Made by a program: the position numbers and the translations under genes. The notes under the pieces were generated by a model. The model saw nothing but the letters and a program-made list of their open reading frames with translations. It was not told where the DNA came from and did not search any database. From Beduinella massiliensis (GTDB lineage Bacteria; Bacillota; Clostridia; Christensenellales; Aristaeellaceae): a stretch of 64,000 nt of DNA. Below are positions 1-7,650 of the stretch, in pieces. Position 1 is the stretch's first letter. Every line of letters begins with the position of its first letter. Where the stretch lies: NCBI RefSeq assembly GCF_900199405.1, contig NZ_LT963430.1, forward strand, positions 2,449,605 through 2,513,604. The letters are read 5' to 3'.

Positions 1-443
1 TCGTCCGGCACGAGGCGGCCGTACACCTCGTCTCCGATCATCATGACGGGGGCGAGGCCGCAGGCGCCCAGGCAGCGGGTCGCATTCAGCGTAAACTTGC
101 CGTCCTTGGTGGTCTTTCCAACCTCCACGTCGAGCTCCTCGGCCAAGCGGTCGAGCACCTTCTGCGAGCCCTTCACGTAGCAGGCCGTGCCCAGGCACAC
201 GCCGATGACGTGCTCGCCGTTGGGTTCGAGCGAGAACTGGGAGTAGAAGGTCGCCACGCCGTACACCTCGCTGAGCGTCACGCCCAGCCCTTCGGCGATG
301 AAACGCTGAACCTCTTCCGGCACGTAGCCAAAGATGTTCTGCGCAGATTGTAAAACCGGCATCAGAGCACCCTGTTCGCCTTTGTGCTCGGCTATCACCG
401 CGCGCAGCGCTTCGTACTGTTCCGCCACGTTCTTGTCCGCCAT
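1..443 (-). CDS. NuoE-like [2Fe-2S] subunit of an NAD-linked [FeFe]-hydrogenase (3' end outside window)
   Basis: Thioredoxin-like [2Fe-2S] protein of the NuoE/HndA/HydC family, which passes electrons between the NAD(P)H-flavin subunit and the rest of a soluble hydrogenase or dehydrogenase. The four cluster cysteines are visible at residues 83, 88, 124 and 128 (C-x4-C ... C-x3-C). The ATG at 441-443 has a strong AAGGAGG upstream. The gene runs off the left edge after about 147 codons, close to the usual length of 150-165, so little is missing. It follows the PHP/DRTGG/HATPase genes in the same direction, as in clostridial hydrogenase loci where nuoF and hydA homologues come next. I infer hydrogenase rather than complex I from this context. 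Confidence 0.85.
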   Translation of the reverse strand, partial: MADKNVAEQYEALRAVIAEHKGEQGALMPVLQSAQNIFGYVPEEVQRFIAEGLGVTLSEVYGVATFYSQFSLEPNGEHVIGVCLGTACYVKGSQKVLDRLAEELDVEVGKTTKDGKFTLNATRCLGACGLAPVMMIGDEVYGRLVPD

Positions 444-650
444 AAGAACCAAAACCTCCTTATATGCATTCACGTGCATGTTTGATGAAACGATCACAAA
501 TTCCGGTTCATTATATCATAACGCCTAAAGGATTGCATCTAAAAAAACGAGGATTATCTACGGTTAACCCCATACTTTTCCCTTTTTCACAGATTTGTTC
601 GACAAAAAATGCCCGTTTTCCCCATACAGCACTGCGTTTCTTGTTTAGTT
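444..650 (-). promoter_or_regulatory. Intergenic region with extended -10 promoter for the NuoE-like gene
   Basis: Read on the minus strand, TGATATAAT (TATAAT at 510-515, with an upstream TG) is an extended -10 about 65 bases before the NuoE-like start. No good -35 is present. An imperfect inverted repeat, ATGCA-N6-TGCAT, lies between promoter and ribosome site near 462-480 and could be an operator. I looked for a Rex site (TTGTTAA-N4-TTAACAA) and found only an isolated GTTAAC near 563. Confidence 0.45.
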
Positions 651-1358
651 TTAACCCTTTGCCCGCTTCGCGATTGATTGAAAAATAGCAATCGCATCTC
701 TGGATTCCGCCTCCAGCAGATGTCCGTCCTCCGGAATGTCCTCCAGCCGGTGCGCGTCCGAAGCGTAAAGCACCGTAAAAGCGGACAAATCAACCGCGGG
801 GACCGGCGATCTGCGGGATACCTCCACCGCGCAGAAGCCCGCCGACTGCGGAATGAAGCCCAAGTTGGTGAGAAGGCCGTTTGCCCCCCGGTTGATGTGG
901 GCCGGCACGGGAAGCCCGCCCATCTCCCGCGCGGTACGGGCGACCTCGTCGATTCCTGCGTCGATCGCGGAGATGAGCAGTCTCTTTTCTTCCGCGACGG
1001 CCTCGTCGTCCGCGTCCATTTGAACCTGCCGTCCGAAGAAACGCGGGACATTTTGAATATCGGGCAGCCGTTCGTACACCCATCTGTCAAAAGCAAGCGC
1101 TTGCTCCACGGTTTGAAAGTAACAGAGCACGTGCACTTCCTCGCGCGTCGTCACCTCCAGCGCGGGCAGCAGCAAAAGGCCGCGCGCGTCGGCCGCCGCC
1201 TTCACCGCGGGCAGGTTGCGCGCCGTGTTGTGGTCGCTCACGGCGATAGCGTCCAGTCCGTTCAGCCACGCCATATTGACGAGGTTGTTGGGCGTCATGT
1301 CGTCGTCCGCGCAGGGCGACAGGCACGAATGCATGTGCAGGTCAACCTTCAGCTTCAC
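651..1358 (-). CDS. PHP domain-containing metal-dependent phosphoesterase
   Basis: A 235-residue PHP (polymerase and histidinol phosphatase) domain protein. Metal-binding motifs are seen in order: DLHMHS near residues 6-11, SDHN near 50, AHINRG near 160 and SDAHR near 205. The start is a GTG at 1356-1358 that overlaps the upstream TGA by four bases (GTGA), so the two genes are translationally coupled; the longer in-frame extension would cover the whole upstream gene and is rejected. Stand-alone PHP proteins of this type recur in clostridial [FeFe]-hydrogenase loci beside DRTGG and HATPase genes. Their substrate is unknown; a phosphoester or nucleotide is an inference from the family. Confidence 0.85.
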   Translation of the reverse strand: MKLKVDLHMHSCLSPCADDDMTPNNLVNMAWLNGLDAIAVSDHNTARNLPAVKAAADARGLLLLPALEVTTREEVHVLCYFQTVEQALAFDRWVYERLPDIQNVPRFFGRQVQMDADDEAVAEEKRLLISAIDAGIDEVARTAREMGGLPVPAHINRGANGLLTNLGFIPQSAGFCAVEVSRRSPVPAVDLSAFTVLYASDAHRLEDIPEDGHLLEAESRDAIAIFQSIAKRAKG

Positions 1359-1705
1359 GTCCGCTCTGCCTGTCCCACGCCAAGCGCGTACATCAGGCCG
1401 CATAGCTCGTAAGCGGTCTTTTCTGATGAAAAGACGGGCACCTCCTCCTCGACCGCCTTTTCCAGCGTCGCCTTCTCCAGCTCGATCCCCTCCGGGATGA
1501 TGACGCACGCCATGTCCATCAGCATGGCGACGGCGATTACGTTCATGTGCGTCTGCACCGTAATCCATGCCATGCCGGCCTGACCGTGCGCGAGCACCCA
1601 ACTGAGCAAATCACAGCTGTAGCCCGTCGTCACCTCGCGCAGGAGCAACGCCTCCGGTGTCAGCAGCCGCATGCCCGTCTTTTCCATCAGCTCTTTCAGC
1701 GTCAT
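1355..1705 (-). CDS. DRTGG domain-containing protein (first copy)
   Basis: A 116-residue protein beginning MTLKELMEKTG, with the DRTGG fold found N-terminal of some CBS and BioD-like proteins and as stand-alone units in hydrogenase clusters. A ribosome site (GAAAGGAAG) precedes the ATG at 1703-1705. It is the second of two DRTGG proteins here; the other is at 3508-3861. They are similar in size but clearly diverged, and they flank the HATPase and hydrogenase-like genes. The domain is thought to bind small ligands, possibly nucleotides, so a regulatory role in hydrogenase expression or assembly is plausible. The exact function is not known. Confidence 0.75.
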   Translation of the reverse strand: MTLKELMEKTGMRLLTPEALLLREVTTGYSCDLLSWVLAHGQAGMAWITVQTHMNVIAVAMLMDMACVIIPEGIELEKATLEKAVEEEVPVFSSEKTAYELCGLMYALGVGQAERT

Positions 1706-1736
1706 ATGTTTCTTCCTTTCTTTGCACCGGCGCGCT

Positions 1737-3038
1737 TCACTTGCGCGTCCTTTCCGACAGCTCAACCATCTGCTGGGCCATCACCTGCAGCCGGCTCTTG
1801 AGCCGGTAAATGCAGTCCATCTCGCCCGCGTAGCCGTTTGCGATGTCCTCCGCGAGCGTCCGGCAGGTGGGCGACCCGCAGGAGCCGCAGTCATATCCGG
1901 GCAGTTCCTTGGTGATCTGCTCAATCTTTTCCATCTTGCGCATCGCTTCCACGATGTTGTCGTCCAGCTTCATGCTGCTGCTCGGCAGGATGGGCAGGGT
2001 GTTGTAGATTGGGTACTTGTTGAGCGTGGAGACGTCCACCGACTTTTCCGGGCGCGCGTGCTCCATGCGCTCGGTGAGCTTCCGAATGGTATTCTTGGCG
2101 ACATACCCGTTTTCAAATGTCAGCGGTCCGCCCACGCATCCGCCCGTGCAGGCTTGTCCCTCGAAAAAGTCCAGGTCGTTTAAGCGGTTGTTCTCGATCT
2201 CCTCCAGCACGCGGATTACGTTCTCGATGCCGTCCACCGCCATGCTGTTCTCGCTGTGAATAGCCGCCGCCTCGCCGCCGCTGTTGGCCCAGCCCACGCC
2301 GTAGGGCGTCGCCGCGGAGAGCGTCTCCTCCTGCATGCTGCTCTTTCGCATCTGCGAGGAGAGAAGACCGTAAATTTCCATGATGGAGATCGCACCATCC
2401 ATCGCGGATTTTTCGTGGCCGATGGGCGAACGGATGGCCGTCATCTTCGCGGGACAGGGGGTGATGAAAAAGCAACCCACCTCCTCCGCCTGCACGCCGT
2501 GCTCCTGGCAAAACTCGCGCTTGGCCATCAGGGCCGCCACCTCCATCGGCTGACGGACGTCCACCACGTGGTCGAGCAAGTCGGGGAAGCGCACTTGAAT
2601 GAGCCGCACGATCGCCGGGCAGGCGGCGGAGATGAGCGGTTTGGGCGTGTCGGGCTTCTTCAGCTTTTCAATCAGCGCCCGTGAAACCACGTCCGCGCCG
2701 CGCGCAACCTCGAACACCGCGTCAAACCCCATCAGCTTGAGGCTGGTGAGCGCCCTGTTGATGCTGCTCAAATTCTTGAACTGCCCGTAGAGCGCGGGCG
2801 CGGGCAGCGCGATCTTGTAGTGAAACCGGTTGATCGAGGCGAAGGAGTCCGTCATCGCGACCTTCGCGTGGTAAGGGCACACGCGGATGCATTCCCCGCA
2901 GTCGATACACATCTCGTCGATGATGTGCGCGCGCCCGTCGCGGACGCGAATCGCCTCCGTCGGGCAGCGTTTCAGGCAGGTGGTGCAGCCCTTGCACCGT
3001 TCCTTTTCCAGCCTGACTGAATGATACGCTCTGTTCAT
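1737..3038 (-). CDS. HydS-like [FeFe]-hydrogenase homologue, putative H2-sensing protein
   Basis: 433 residues. Two ferredoxin-type 4Fe-4S motifs come first (C15-x2-C18-x2-C21-x3-C25 and C44-x2-C47-x2-C50-x3-C54). A hydrogenase H-domain spans about 75-330, and a third iron-sulfur motif follows (C384-x2-C387-x4-C392 and C409). The H-cluster ligands are all present: C140 in AACPA, C195 in TPCPAK, C297 and C301 in ACTGGC. The cysteine normally just before C140, the proton-transfer residue of catalytic enzymes, is Ala139. The same replacement is known in the sensory hydrogenase HydS. Unlike described HydS proteins I see no PAS domain. It sits between an HATPase and a DRTGG gene, which suits a sensory or regulatory role; weak catalysis cannot be excluded. 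Confidence 0.8.
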   Translation of the reverse strand: MNRAYHSVRLEKERCKGCTTCLKRCPTEAIRVRDGRAHIIDEMCIDCGECIRVCPYHAKVAMTDSFASINRFHYKIALPAPALYGQFKNLSSINRALTSLKLMGFDAVFEVARGADVVSRALIEKLKKPDTPKPLISAACPAIVRLIQVRFPDLLDHVVDVRQPMEVAALMAKREFCQEHGVQAEEVGCFFITPCPAKMTAIRSPIGHEKSAMDGAISIMEIYGLLSSQMRKSSMQEETLSAATPYGVGWANSGGEAAAIHSENSMAVDGIENVIRVLEEIENNRLNDLDFFEGQACTGGCVGGPLTFENGYVAKNTIRKLTERMEHARPEKSVDVSTLNKYPIYNTLPILPSSSMKLDDNIVEAMRKMEKIEQITKELPGYDCGSCGSPTCRTLAEDIANGYAGEMDCIYRLKSRLQVMAQQMVELSERTRK

Positions 3039-3076
3039 GGCTTGTCCCCTCGTCTTCCTTCCGTTCCCGCCGGGTA

Positions 3077-3505
3077 TCAGTTCAGCTTGAAGCCCATGCG
3101 GATCGTCGTGCCCACGCCGACGGCGGATTCGATCGTGAAGTCGTCGGCATTGCGCTTCATGTTGGGCAGGCCCATGCCCGCGCCGAACCCGAGGGTGCGC
3201 ACGTCCTCCGGCGCGGTGGAATAGCCCTCCGTCATCGCCTTTTCGATGTCCGGTATGCCCGGCCCCATATCCTTCGAGGTCACGTAGACCCAGTTTTCGT
3301 CCACCGAAAGCATGAGCTGGCCGCCCACGCTGTGAATGATGAGGTTGAGCTCGACCTCGTAGGTCGCCACCGCCACCCGGCGCAGAATGCTTACGTCCAC
3401 GCCCAGCTTTTTCAGCGTGCGCTTGATCGTGGCGGACGCCTCGCCCGCCGTCTCAAAAGCGCCGTGGTTCACGTCAAATGTCTCCAAAATGCTCACGTCC
3501 GCCAT
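3077..3505 (-). CDS. HATPase / anti-sigma-factor-like ATP-binding protein
   Basis: 142-residue GHKL ATPase of the RsbW/SpoIIAB-like type. The N box (YEVELNLIIHS) lies near residues 49-59, the G1 motif (DMGPGI) near 78-83, and a G2-type loop (GFGAGMGLPNMK) near 106-117. The ATG at 3503-3505 has AGGAGG about five bases upstream; the long in-frame extension overlaps the preceding DRTGG gene and is rejected. Such proteins normally act as serine kinases on anti-sigma-antagonists or as histidine-kinase-like ATPases. Within a hydrogenase cluster the partner is unknown. The adjacent HydS-like protein and DRTGG proteins are the obvious candidates. Confidence 0.8.
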   Translation of the reverse strand: MADVSILETFDVNHGAFETAGEASATIKRTLKKLGVDVSILRRVAVATYEVELNLIIHSVGGQLMLSVDENWVYVTSKDMGPGIPDIEKAMTEGYSTAPEDVRTLGFGAGMGLPNMKRNADDFTIESAVGVGTTIRMGFKLN

Positions 3506-3507
3506 GT

Positions 3508-3861
3508 CTACCTCCTGCCGGATTCGCATCCGACGATTCCATTTGTATAGAGCAGCCCGCAGGCTACGTACAGCGTATGCCCAGTGGACAGAACCACGAT
3601 GTCCCGCTCGCGCGCCATCTTCAGCATTTCCTCGTCCGGCTTCTTTCCCCTGCAAAAGACAATGCAGCTCACGTCCAGCATTTCGGCGGTACGGATGACG
3701 TGCGCGTTGGTCAGCCCCGTCAGCAGCACCGTCCGATCTTTCACAAACGCCAGCACGTCGCTCATCATGTCGGAACCGCAGGCAGAGCGGATGTCGATGT
3801 CAGGATCGTCCTCCGTCAAAAACTCTGCGGATAGAATGTCGGCGATCTCCCGTATTTTCAT
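3508..3861 (-). CDS. DRTGG domain-containing protein (second copy)
   Basis: 117 residues, beginning MKIREIADILSAEFL and covering a single DRTGG-type domain with a hydrophobic core (VLLTGLTNAHVIRTAEML, then CIVFCRGK). It is the first gene of the hydrogenase-associated run, followed after two bases by the HATPase gene. It is homologous in fold to the protein at 1355-1705 but not a recent duplicate. Function is unknown. Hydrogenase loci in Clostridia commonly carry two DRTGG genes around an HATPase and a hydrogenase-like iron-sulfur protein, so a joint regulatory complex is an inference from that conserved context. Confidence 0.75.
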   Translation of the reverse strand: MKIREIADILSAEFLTEDDPDIDIRSACGSDMMSDVLAFVKDRTVLLTGLTNAHVIRTAEMLDVSCIVFCRGKKPDEEMLKMARERDIVVLSTGHTLYVACGLLYTNGIVGCESGRR

Positions 3862-3884
3862 GGCCGTACCGTCCCTTCGTCTCT

Positions 3885-4724
3885 TCAGCCCATGGAGGCC
3901 AGAATGCTTTGGTTAAAGCGAACGTAATTACATAATACGTCTAAATAATTATACTTGATTTTAGACGCCATGGCTAGGGAATCCTGCGAATTTTGCGTTT
4001 TCACGCTGGAAATGGCGTTTTGCGTCGTCTCCAGCAGCGAGAGCATGCTGTCCACCACGCCGTCGCTTCCGCCGGGTACCAGCCGCAGCAGCTTTTTCTT
4101 CAGGGAATCGCCCTGCGCATAGAGCGTCTCCATCCGGCTGATAATCGCGTCGGCGGTCATGGTCTGCTTGTCAAGCGCCAGCGAACAGGCGCCGATTTCC
4201 TGCATGGCCCCTTCCACGAACGAAAAGATGTTCTGTATAGCGGTCTGCTGATCCGCCGTCGCCGTGATGCGCAGCTCCACCTCGTCCGTCTGCAGGATGT
4301 AGATGTACGCGGAAATGCCCTGGTTCTCCAGCCGCTTCTGAATCGTCATCGCGTCCTCCTGGGTGGTGTACGCCGATGCCAGAACGCGGAACTTGTCGTC
4401 CTCCAGAATGTAGCCCGCCGCGCCGCGCCCGGTATAGGCGGCCGCCTGGCTTCGCGCTGCGTCCAGCCCCGCGTACGCCCCCAGCTGAATGGTGTAAAAC
4501 GTGCGTTTGGGCAGCACGAGCGTGTCGCTCACATCCTGCTGCGGAGGTAGCGTCACACCGGGCTGTGCGATCTGCTGTTCCTGCGTTCCTGGGGCGAAAA
4601 AGCCTTTGACTCCGGTCGTCAGCAAATAGAGCGCTGCCATAAAGCATACGAGTCCGAGCGCGCGCCGAAGGCCGCGCCCGGCAGGATAGCGCTTTTTTTG
4701 CAGATGGTGCTGCGTCCTGCGCAT
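3885..4724 (-). CDS. SPOR-domain membrane protein
   Basis: 279 residues: a basic cytoplasmic N-terminus, one membrane segment near residues 24-42 (LGLVCFMAALYLL), a short linker, then a SPOR domain around 75-150 (YTIQLGAYAGLDAARSQAAA ... FRVLASAYTTQEDA). A helical C-terminal region of about 120 residues resembles nothing I recognise. SPOR domains bind glycan strands lacking stem peptides at division or spore septa. The ATG at 4722-4724 follows TAGGAGG; an upstream in-frame ATG at 4778 lacks a comparable site. Probably an envelope protein acting at septa; direct partners are not evident from neighbours. Confidence 0.75.
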   Translation of the reverse strand: MRRTQHHLQKKRYPAGRGLRRALGLVCFMAALYLLTTGVKGFFAPGTQEQQIAQPGVTLPPQQDVSDTLVLPKRTFYTIQLGAYAGLDAARSQAAAYTGRGAAGYILEDDKFRVLASAYTTQEDAMTIQKRLENQGISAYIYILQTDEVELRITATADQQTAIQNIFSFVEGAMQEIGACSLALDKQTMTADAIISRMETLYAQGDSLKKKLLRLVPGGSDGVVDSMLSLLETTQNAISSVKTQNSQDSLAMASKIKYNYLDVLCNYVRFNQSILASMG

Positions 4725-4796
4725 GGCCGTTCCTCCTAACATTCGGGTTGATCCCTGCCCCAGCCTATGCATGGACAAATTTCTTTATGTCGTTCC

Positions 4797-4825
4797 TTGA
4801 TTCGCCCCGCGCGCAATGGTAGAAT
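4797..4825 (+). promoter_or_regulatory. Promoter of the DUF6062 gene
   Basis: TTGATT at 4797-4802 and TAGAAT at 4820-4825 are separated by 17 bases, about 34 bases upstream of the start codon at 4859. Confidence 0.6.
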
Positions 4826-4858
4826 AGACGAAAAGCAATCAGGAACAGGAGAACGATC

Positions 4859-5602
4859 ATGCGCTATCAGCTCGACACCATTCCCGTCTGGGATGCCTAT
4901 AAAGCGGGCGGCGAGTGCCCGCTATGCGCCCTGCGCGCGCAAAACGAGGAAATGTACGTGGACAGCTTTCTCGGCGCTTCCGTCATGGAGCCCGATACCC
5001 GAGTCGAGGTCAATGAAAAGGGCTTCTGTCCCGAGCATTACCGGCAGATGTTCGCCCAGAAAAATCGTCTGGGGCTCGCGCTCATCACGCACTCCCACAT
5101 GAAGGAGGTCATCTCTTCTCTCGACTCGATTCTGGAGGGAGCCGCGTCCGCCTCGGGCGGCGGACTGCTTCGCCGCCTGACGCCCGCTAAGGGAGAGGGC
5201 GGCGCGGGAGCCGCGCTGCGCGCACGCACGGGCAAGTGCATCCTCTGTGAGCGCCTGGATTACACGATGCGCCGCTACGCCTACACGCTCGTTCACCTTC
5301 ACGTGCACGACCGGGAGTTCCAGAAGCTCTTCGCCGAGTCACAGGGACTCTGCCTGCAGGACCTCGCCCTCGTTCTGGACATGGCAGACGAAATGCTTTC
5401 GGGCAAGGAAAAGGCAACCTTTCTCGCCGCTGTCCGCGACGTGCAGAAAAAGAACATGGAGCGAATCGAAAAGGAATTGGAGTGGTTTACGCTCAAATTT
5501 GATTATCGCAATCAGGATAAGCCCTGGGGCAACAGCCGCGATGTGCTCGAACGGGCGATCAACAAATTGCAGGGAGCGTGCATCCAGCCCCGGGAGGACT
5601 GA
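4859..5602 (+). CDS. DUF6062 family protein
   Basis: 247-residue soluble protein. A zinc-ribbon-like cysteine pair (CPLC) lies near residues 20-23 and a second (CILC) near 127-130, with a CPEH-type motif near 58. The rest is mostly helical. It resembles the clostridial family now called DUF6062, whose function is unknown. The paired CxxC motifs suggest metal binding. It has its own promoter and diverges from the SPOR gene; a decayed acetyltransferase starts at its stop codon, suggesting that the two were once an operon. Confidence 0.65.
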   Translation: MRYQLDTIPVWDAYKAGGECPLCALRAQNEEMYVDSFLGASVMEPDTRVEVNEKGFCPEHYRQMFAQKNRLGLALITHSHMKEVISSLDSILEGAASASGGGLLRRLTPAKGEGGAGAALRARTGKCILCERLDYTMRRYAYTLVHLHVHDREFQKLFAESQGLCLQDLALVLDMADEMLSGKEKATFLAAVRDVQKKNMERIEKELEWFTLKFDYRNQDKPWGNSRDVLERAINKLQGACIQPRED

Positions 5603-6086
5603 TGGAAAAGAAGGAATCGAGCATGCCGCAGCTTCGCATCCGTGCCTATCAGGCCGCCGACGGGCAGGCGCTTCTTCGGACGGCCGAGGGCTCCTTTTGA
5701 GAAAAGGACGCCGGTCAGTGGCGTTTGTTTGGACGAGCCTGAACGCCTCATCGCCGCGGAACGCGAAGACGTACCCGTCGGCCTGGCCTACGCCGAGGCG
5801 CCGGAGAGGATGCGCTTTGCTTCACCGAAAAGATAGGGTTTCGCCTGGAGCTTTGCCTCCGCTTTCATGACGCGCACAGGTCCCGTTCCGCCCCAGACGG
5901 ATCTTCCATCAGGCCCTGCCGCGACGCGGACTGCGAGCAATGTCAGGCGGTGCTTTCCCGTTCCTTTCAGGAGATGCGCGTCGGCTTTCCGGATTCCATG
6001 CTGGAAAAGCCCGGCGCGCGGCGTGTACGACGCCCTGGGGGGTTGTGGAGCAATACGTGGCGGTATTTCCAAGAAAGAGCCTTTAA
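5602..6086 (+). pseudogene. Decayed GNAT acetyltransferase (multiple frameshifts)
   Basis: Three reading frames together give parts of a GNAT-like protein, but no single frame is open. An ATG at 5602 starts MEKKESSMPQLRIRAY and reads to a TGA near 5698. A second frame gives DEPERLIAAERED and VPVGLAYAEA near 5728-5800. A third gives EKIGFRLELCLRF near 5827, then IRPCRDADCEQCQAV, like the beginning of a second GNAT unit. The end YVAVFPRKSL reads in yet another frame to a TAA at 6084-6086. This fits a tandem-GNAT gene that lost its frame. Sequencing error is possible but would need several indels. Confidence 0.5.
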
Positions 6087-6113
6087 AAGAGACTGCAAGG
6101 GGGAACTAAGGGC

Positions 6114-6398
6114 ATGCTTCATTACATTCTCGTCCGGTATAACGACCAGGCCCCCGACAGGGCGCGCCTGCGCGATGAAATCGCCGCCCTGTTTGAAGGG
6201 GCGCTCCAGCTTCCCGGCATCGATGAGGTGCGGCTTCACACCGCCGTCATCGACTCTCCGATGCGTTACGACCTGATGATCGTCATGCGCATGCAACAAG
6301 ACGCACTTCCGGCCTTTGACGCATCCCCCATTCACCGGGCGTGGAAGGAGCGCTTCGCGCGCTACATAGACGCCAAGGCAATTTTCGACTGCGAATAA
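6114..6398 (+). CDS. Dabb (stress-responsive alpha/beta-barrel) domain protein
   Basis: 94 residues covering one Dabb ferredoxin-like domain: an N-terminal strand MLHYILVRYND, a helix, a central strand (DLMIVMRM), and the C-terminal HRAWKERFARYID that closes the barrel. Length and layout match the family. Members are small dimeric proteins of varied or unknown function. AGGGGGAA precedes the ATG. It stands alone, after a decayed gene and before a bidirectional terminator, so context gives no functional hint. Confidence 0.7.
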   Translation: MLHYILVRYNDQAPDRARLRDEIAALFEGALQLPGIDEVRLHTAVIDSPMRYDLMIVMRMQQDALPAFDASPIHRAWKERFARYIDAKAIFDCE

Positions 6399-6480
6399 AG
6401 GCGGCCGGTTCCGCCTCGGGCTTCAAACGGCCGCGTCCGTCTTGCGCCTCTGCGCGCGGGCCGCACAAATTTTCCGTCGC

Positions 6481-6533
6481 ACGAAAAAAGTCCGCCCGCC
6501 TGCTGCACGCAGACGGGCGGGCTTTTTTCGTGA
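6481..6533. terminator. Bidirectional intrinsic terminator
   Basis: GCCCGCC and GGCGGGC arms around a CTGC...GCAG inner stem, with an A-run before and a T-run after, lie between the Dabb gene (plus) and the nitroreductase gene (minus). Confidence 0.85.
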
Positions 6534-6535
6534 GG

Positions 6536-7048
6536 TCAGACGTAGTGGACGGCGCTCATGCTGTGCTCGATCTCCCGCGCGGGCTTGCCGTACCCCAGCG
6601 CAAGACAGCACTGCACGTCATGGCCTTCCGGTATCCCATAGGCGTTCAGCAACGCGCGGACGCCCGCATCGCCGTTCGTCTCCTTCATCTGGTTGATCCA
6701 GCAGGAGGCTACGCCAAGCGCATGCGATTGCAGCATCATGTTCTGCATCGCGCAGCCCGCGTCAGCGCAGGCGTTCGCATTTTCCCGCAGGTTGGAGACG
6801 ATTACCAGCGCGTCCGGCTTGTAAAAGTCGTAGTCTGCACGCGAAATAGCTCTGCCGACTGCAACCGCCAACTCCGCAATTTTCTTTTCGTCCGTCAGTA
6901 CGGTGAAGCGCCAGGTCTGACGGTTCATCGCCGTGGGCGCGTAAACAGCTGCCGTCAGAATCTTCTCCAGATCTTCCTTGGGGATATGCCTTTTTTCAAA
7001 CGCGCGGCAGCTTCTGCGCGTCATGATGTTTTCAAGAACAGCGTTCAT
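6536..7048 (-). CDS. Nitroreductase family protein
   Basis: 170-residue FMN-dependent nitroreductase fold. The N-terminal FMN-phosphate motif RRSCRAFEKRHI is near residues 12-23, the dimer helix has APTAMNRQTWRF near 37-48, and the C-terminal GYGKPAREI near 152-160 is typical. It is a short single-domain form. These enzymes reduce nitro compounds, quinones or other small electrophiles with NAD(P)H. Good ribosome site (GGAGGAAG). It is followed by, and may be co-transcribed with, nothing else: the downstream side ends in a bidirectional terminator. The physiological substrate cannot be told from sequence. Confidence 0.85.
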   Translation of the reverse strand: MNAVLENIMTRRSCRAFEKRHIPKEDLEKILTAAVYAPTAMNRQTWRFTVLTDEKKIAELAVAVGRAISRADYDFYKPDALVIVSNLRENANACADAGCAMQNMMLQSHALGVASCWINQMKETNGDAGVRALLNAYGIPEGHDVQCCLALGYGKPAREIEHSMSAVHYV

Positions 7049-7063
7049 ACTTCTTCCTCCTTT

Positions 7064-7528
7064 TTATCGTTCCTCGACCTCTTCGTAGCGTTCCACCAAC
7101 ACGCCCGCCTCGCTCAGGATTTCCAGGGAAAACGCGTCGGGATACCCCTGCTGATAGACCACCCGGCGAATCCCGGCGTTAACGATCATCTTCGCGCAGA
7201 GGATGCAGGGCTGATGGGTACAGTACAGCGTCGCCCCGTCGATCGACACCCCCAGCTTCGCCGCCTGAATGATGGCGTTTTGCTCGGCATGCACCGCGTA
7301 GCACAGCTCCTGCCGGGTGCCTGACTCAATCCCCAGCTTTCTGCGCAGGCATTCGCCCCTCTCCACACAGGTGCGTATGCCCGCAGGCGCGCCGTTATAC
7401 CCCGTCGTCATGATGCGCTTGTCCTTGACGATCACGGCCCCGATTTTTCGCTCCGCCTGATAACAGCTCGCCCACGTGGCAATCAGCCGCGCCATTTCCA
7501 TAAACCGCTTGTCCCATTTATCGAACAC
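7064..7528 (-). CDS. Deoxycytidylate (dCMP) deaminase family protein
   Basis: 154-residue zinc deaminase that converts dCMP to dUMP for thymidylate synthesis. The catalytic HAEQNAI is near residues 86-92 and the second zinc motif PCILCAKM near 114-121, with an NGAPAG substrate loop near 51. I chose a GTG start at 7528 (reading VFDKWDKRFMEM), which has a GAAGG ribosome site and matches the usual family N-terminus; an ATG/GTG further upstream would add residues not found in the family. It lies just upstream of the nitroreductase gene on the same strand, 15 bases apart, so they may be co-transcribed. Confidence 0.85.
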   Translation of the reverse strand: MFDKWDKRFMEMARLIATWASCYQAERKIGAVIVKDKRIMTTGYNGAPAGIRTCVERGECLRRKLGIESGTRQELCYAVHAEQNAIIQAAKLGVSIDGATLYCTHQPCILCAKMIVNAGIRRVVYQQGYPDAFSLEILSEAGVLVERYEEVEER

Positions 7529-7650
7529 GCCTACCGCCTTCTTTCCTGCCGTTAGCCTCATTATACAAACAGCTTCGCCGCCCGTCAATCCCAAAGCCGT
7601 TGTGGTTCAGCTTTCTGCACCTGCCGCATAGCTTAAGCGGGTGATGAAAA

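Noticed and set aside
444-650. Rex operator upstream of the NuoE-like gene
   Set aside because: Only a single GTTAAC is present; the full TTGTTAA-N4-TTAACAA pattern is missing.
1737-3038. Calling the iron-sulfur protein a catalytic [FeFe]-hydrogenase
   Set aside because: The proton-transfer cysteine is Ala139 and the gene sits with regulatory proteins, so a sensory assignment fits better.
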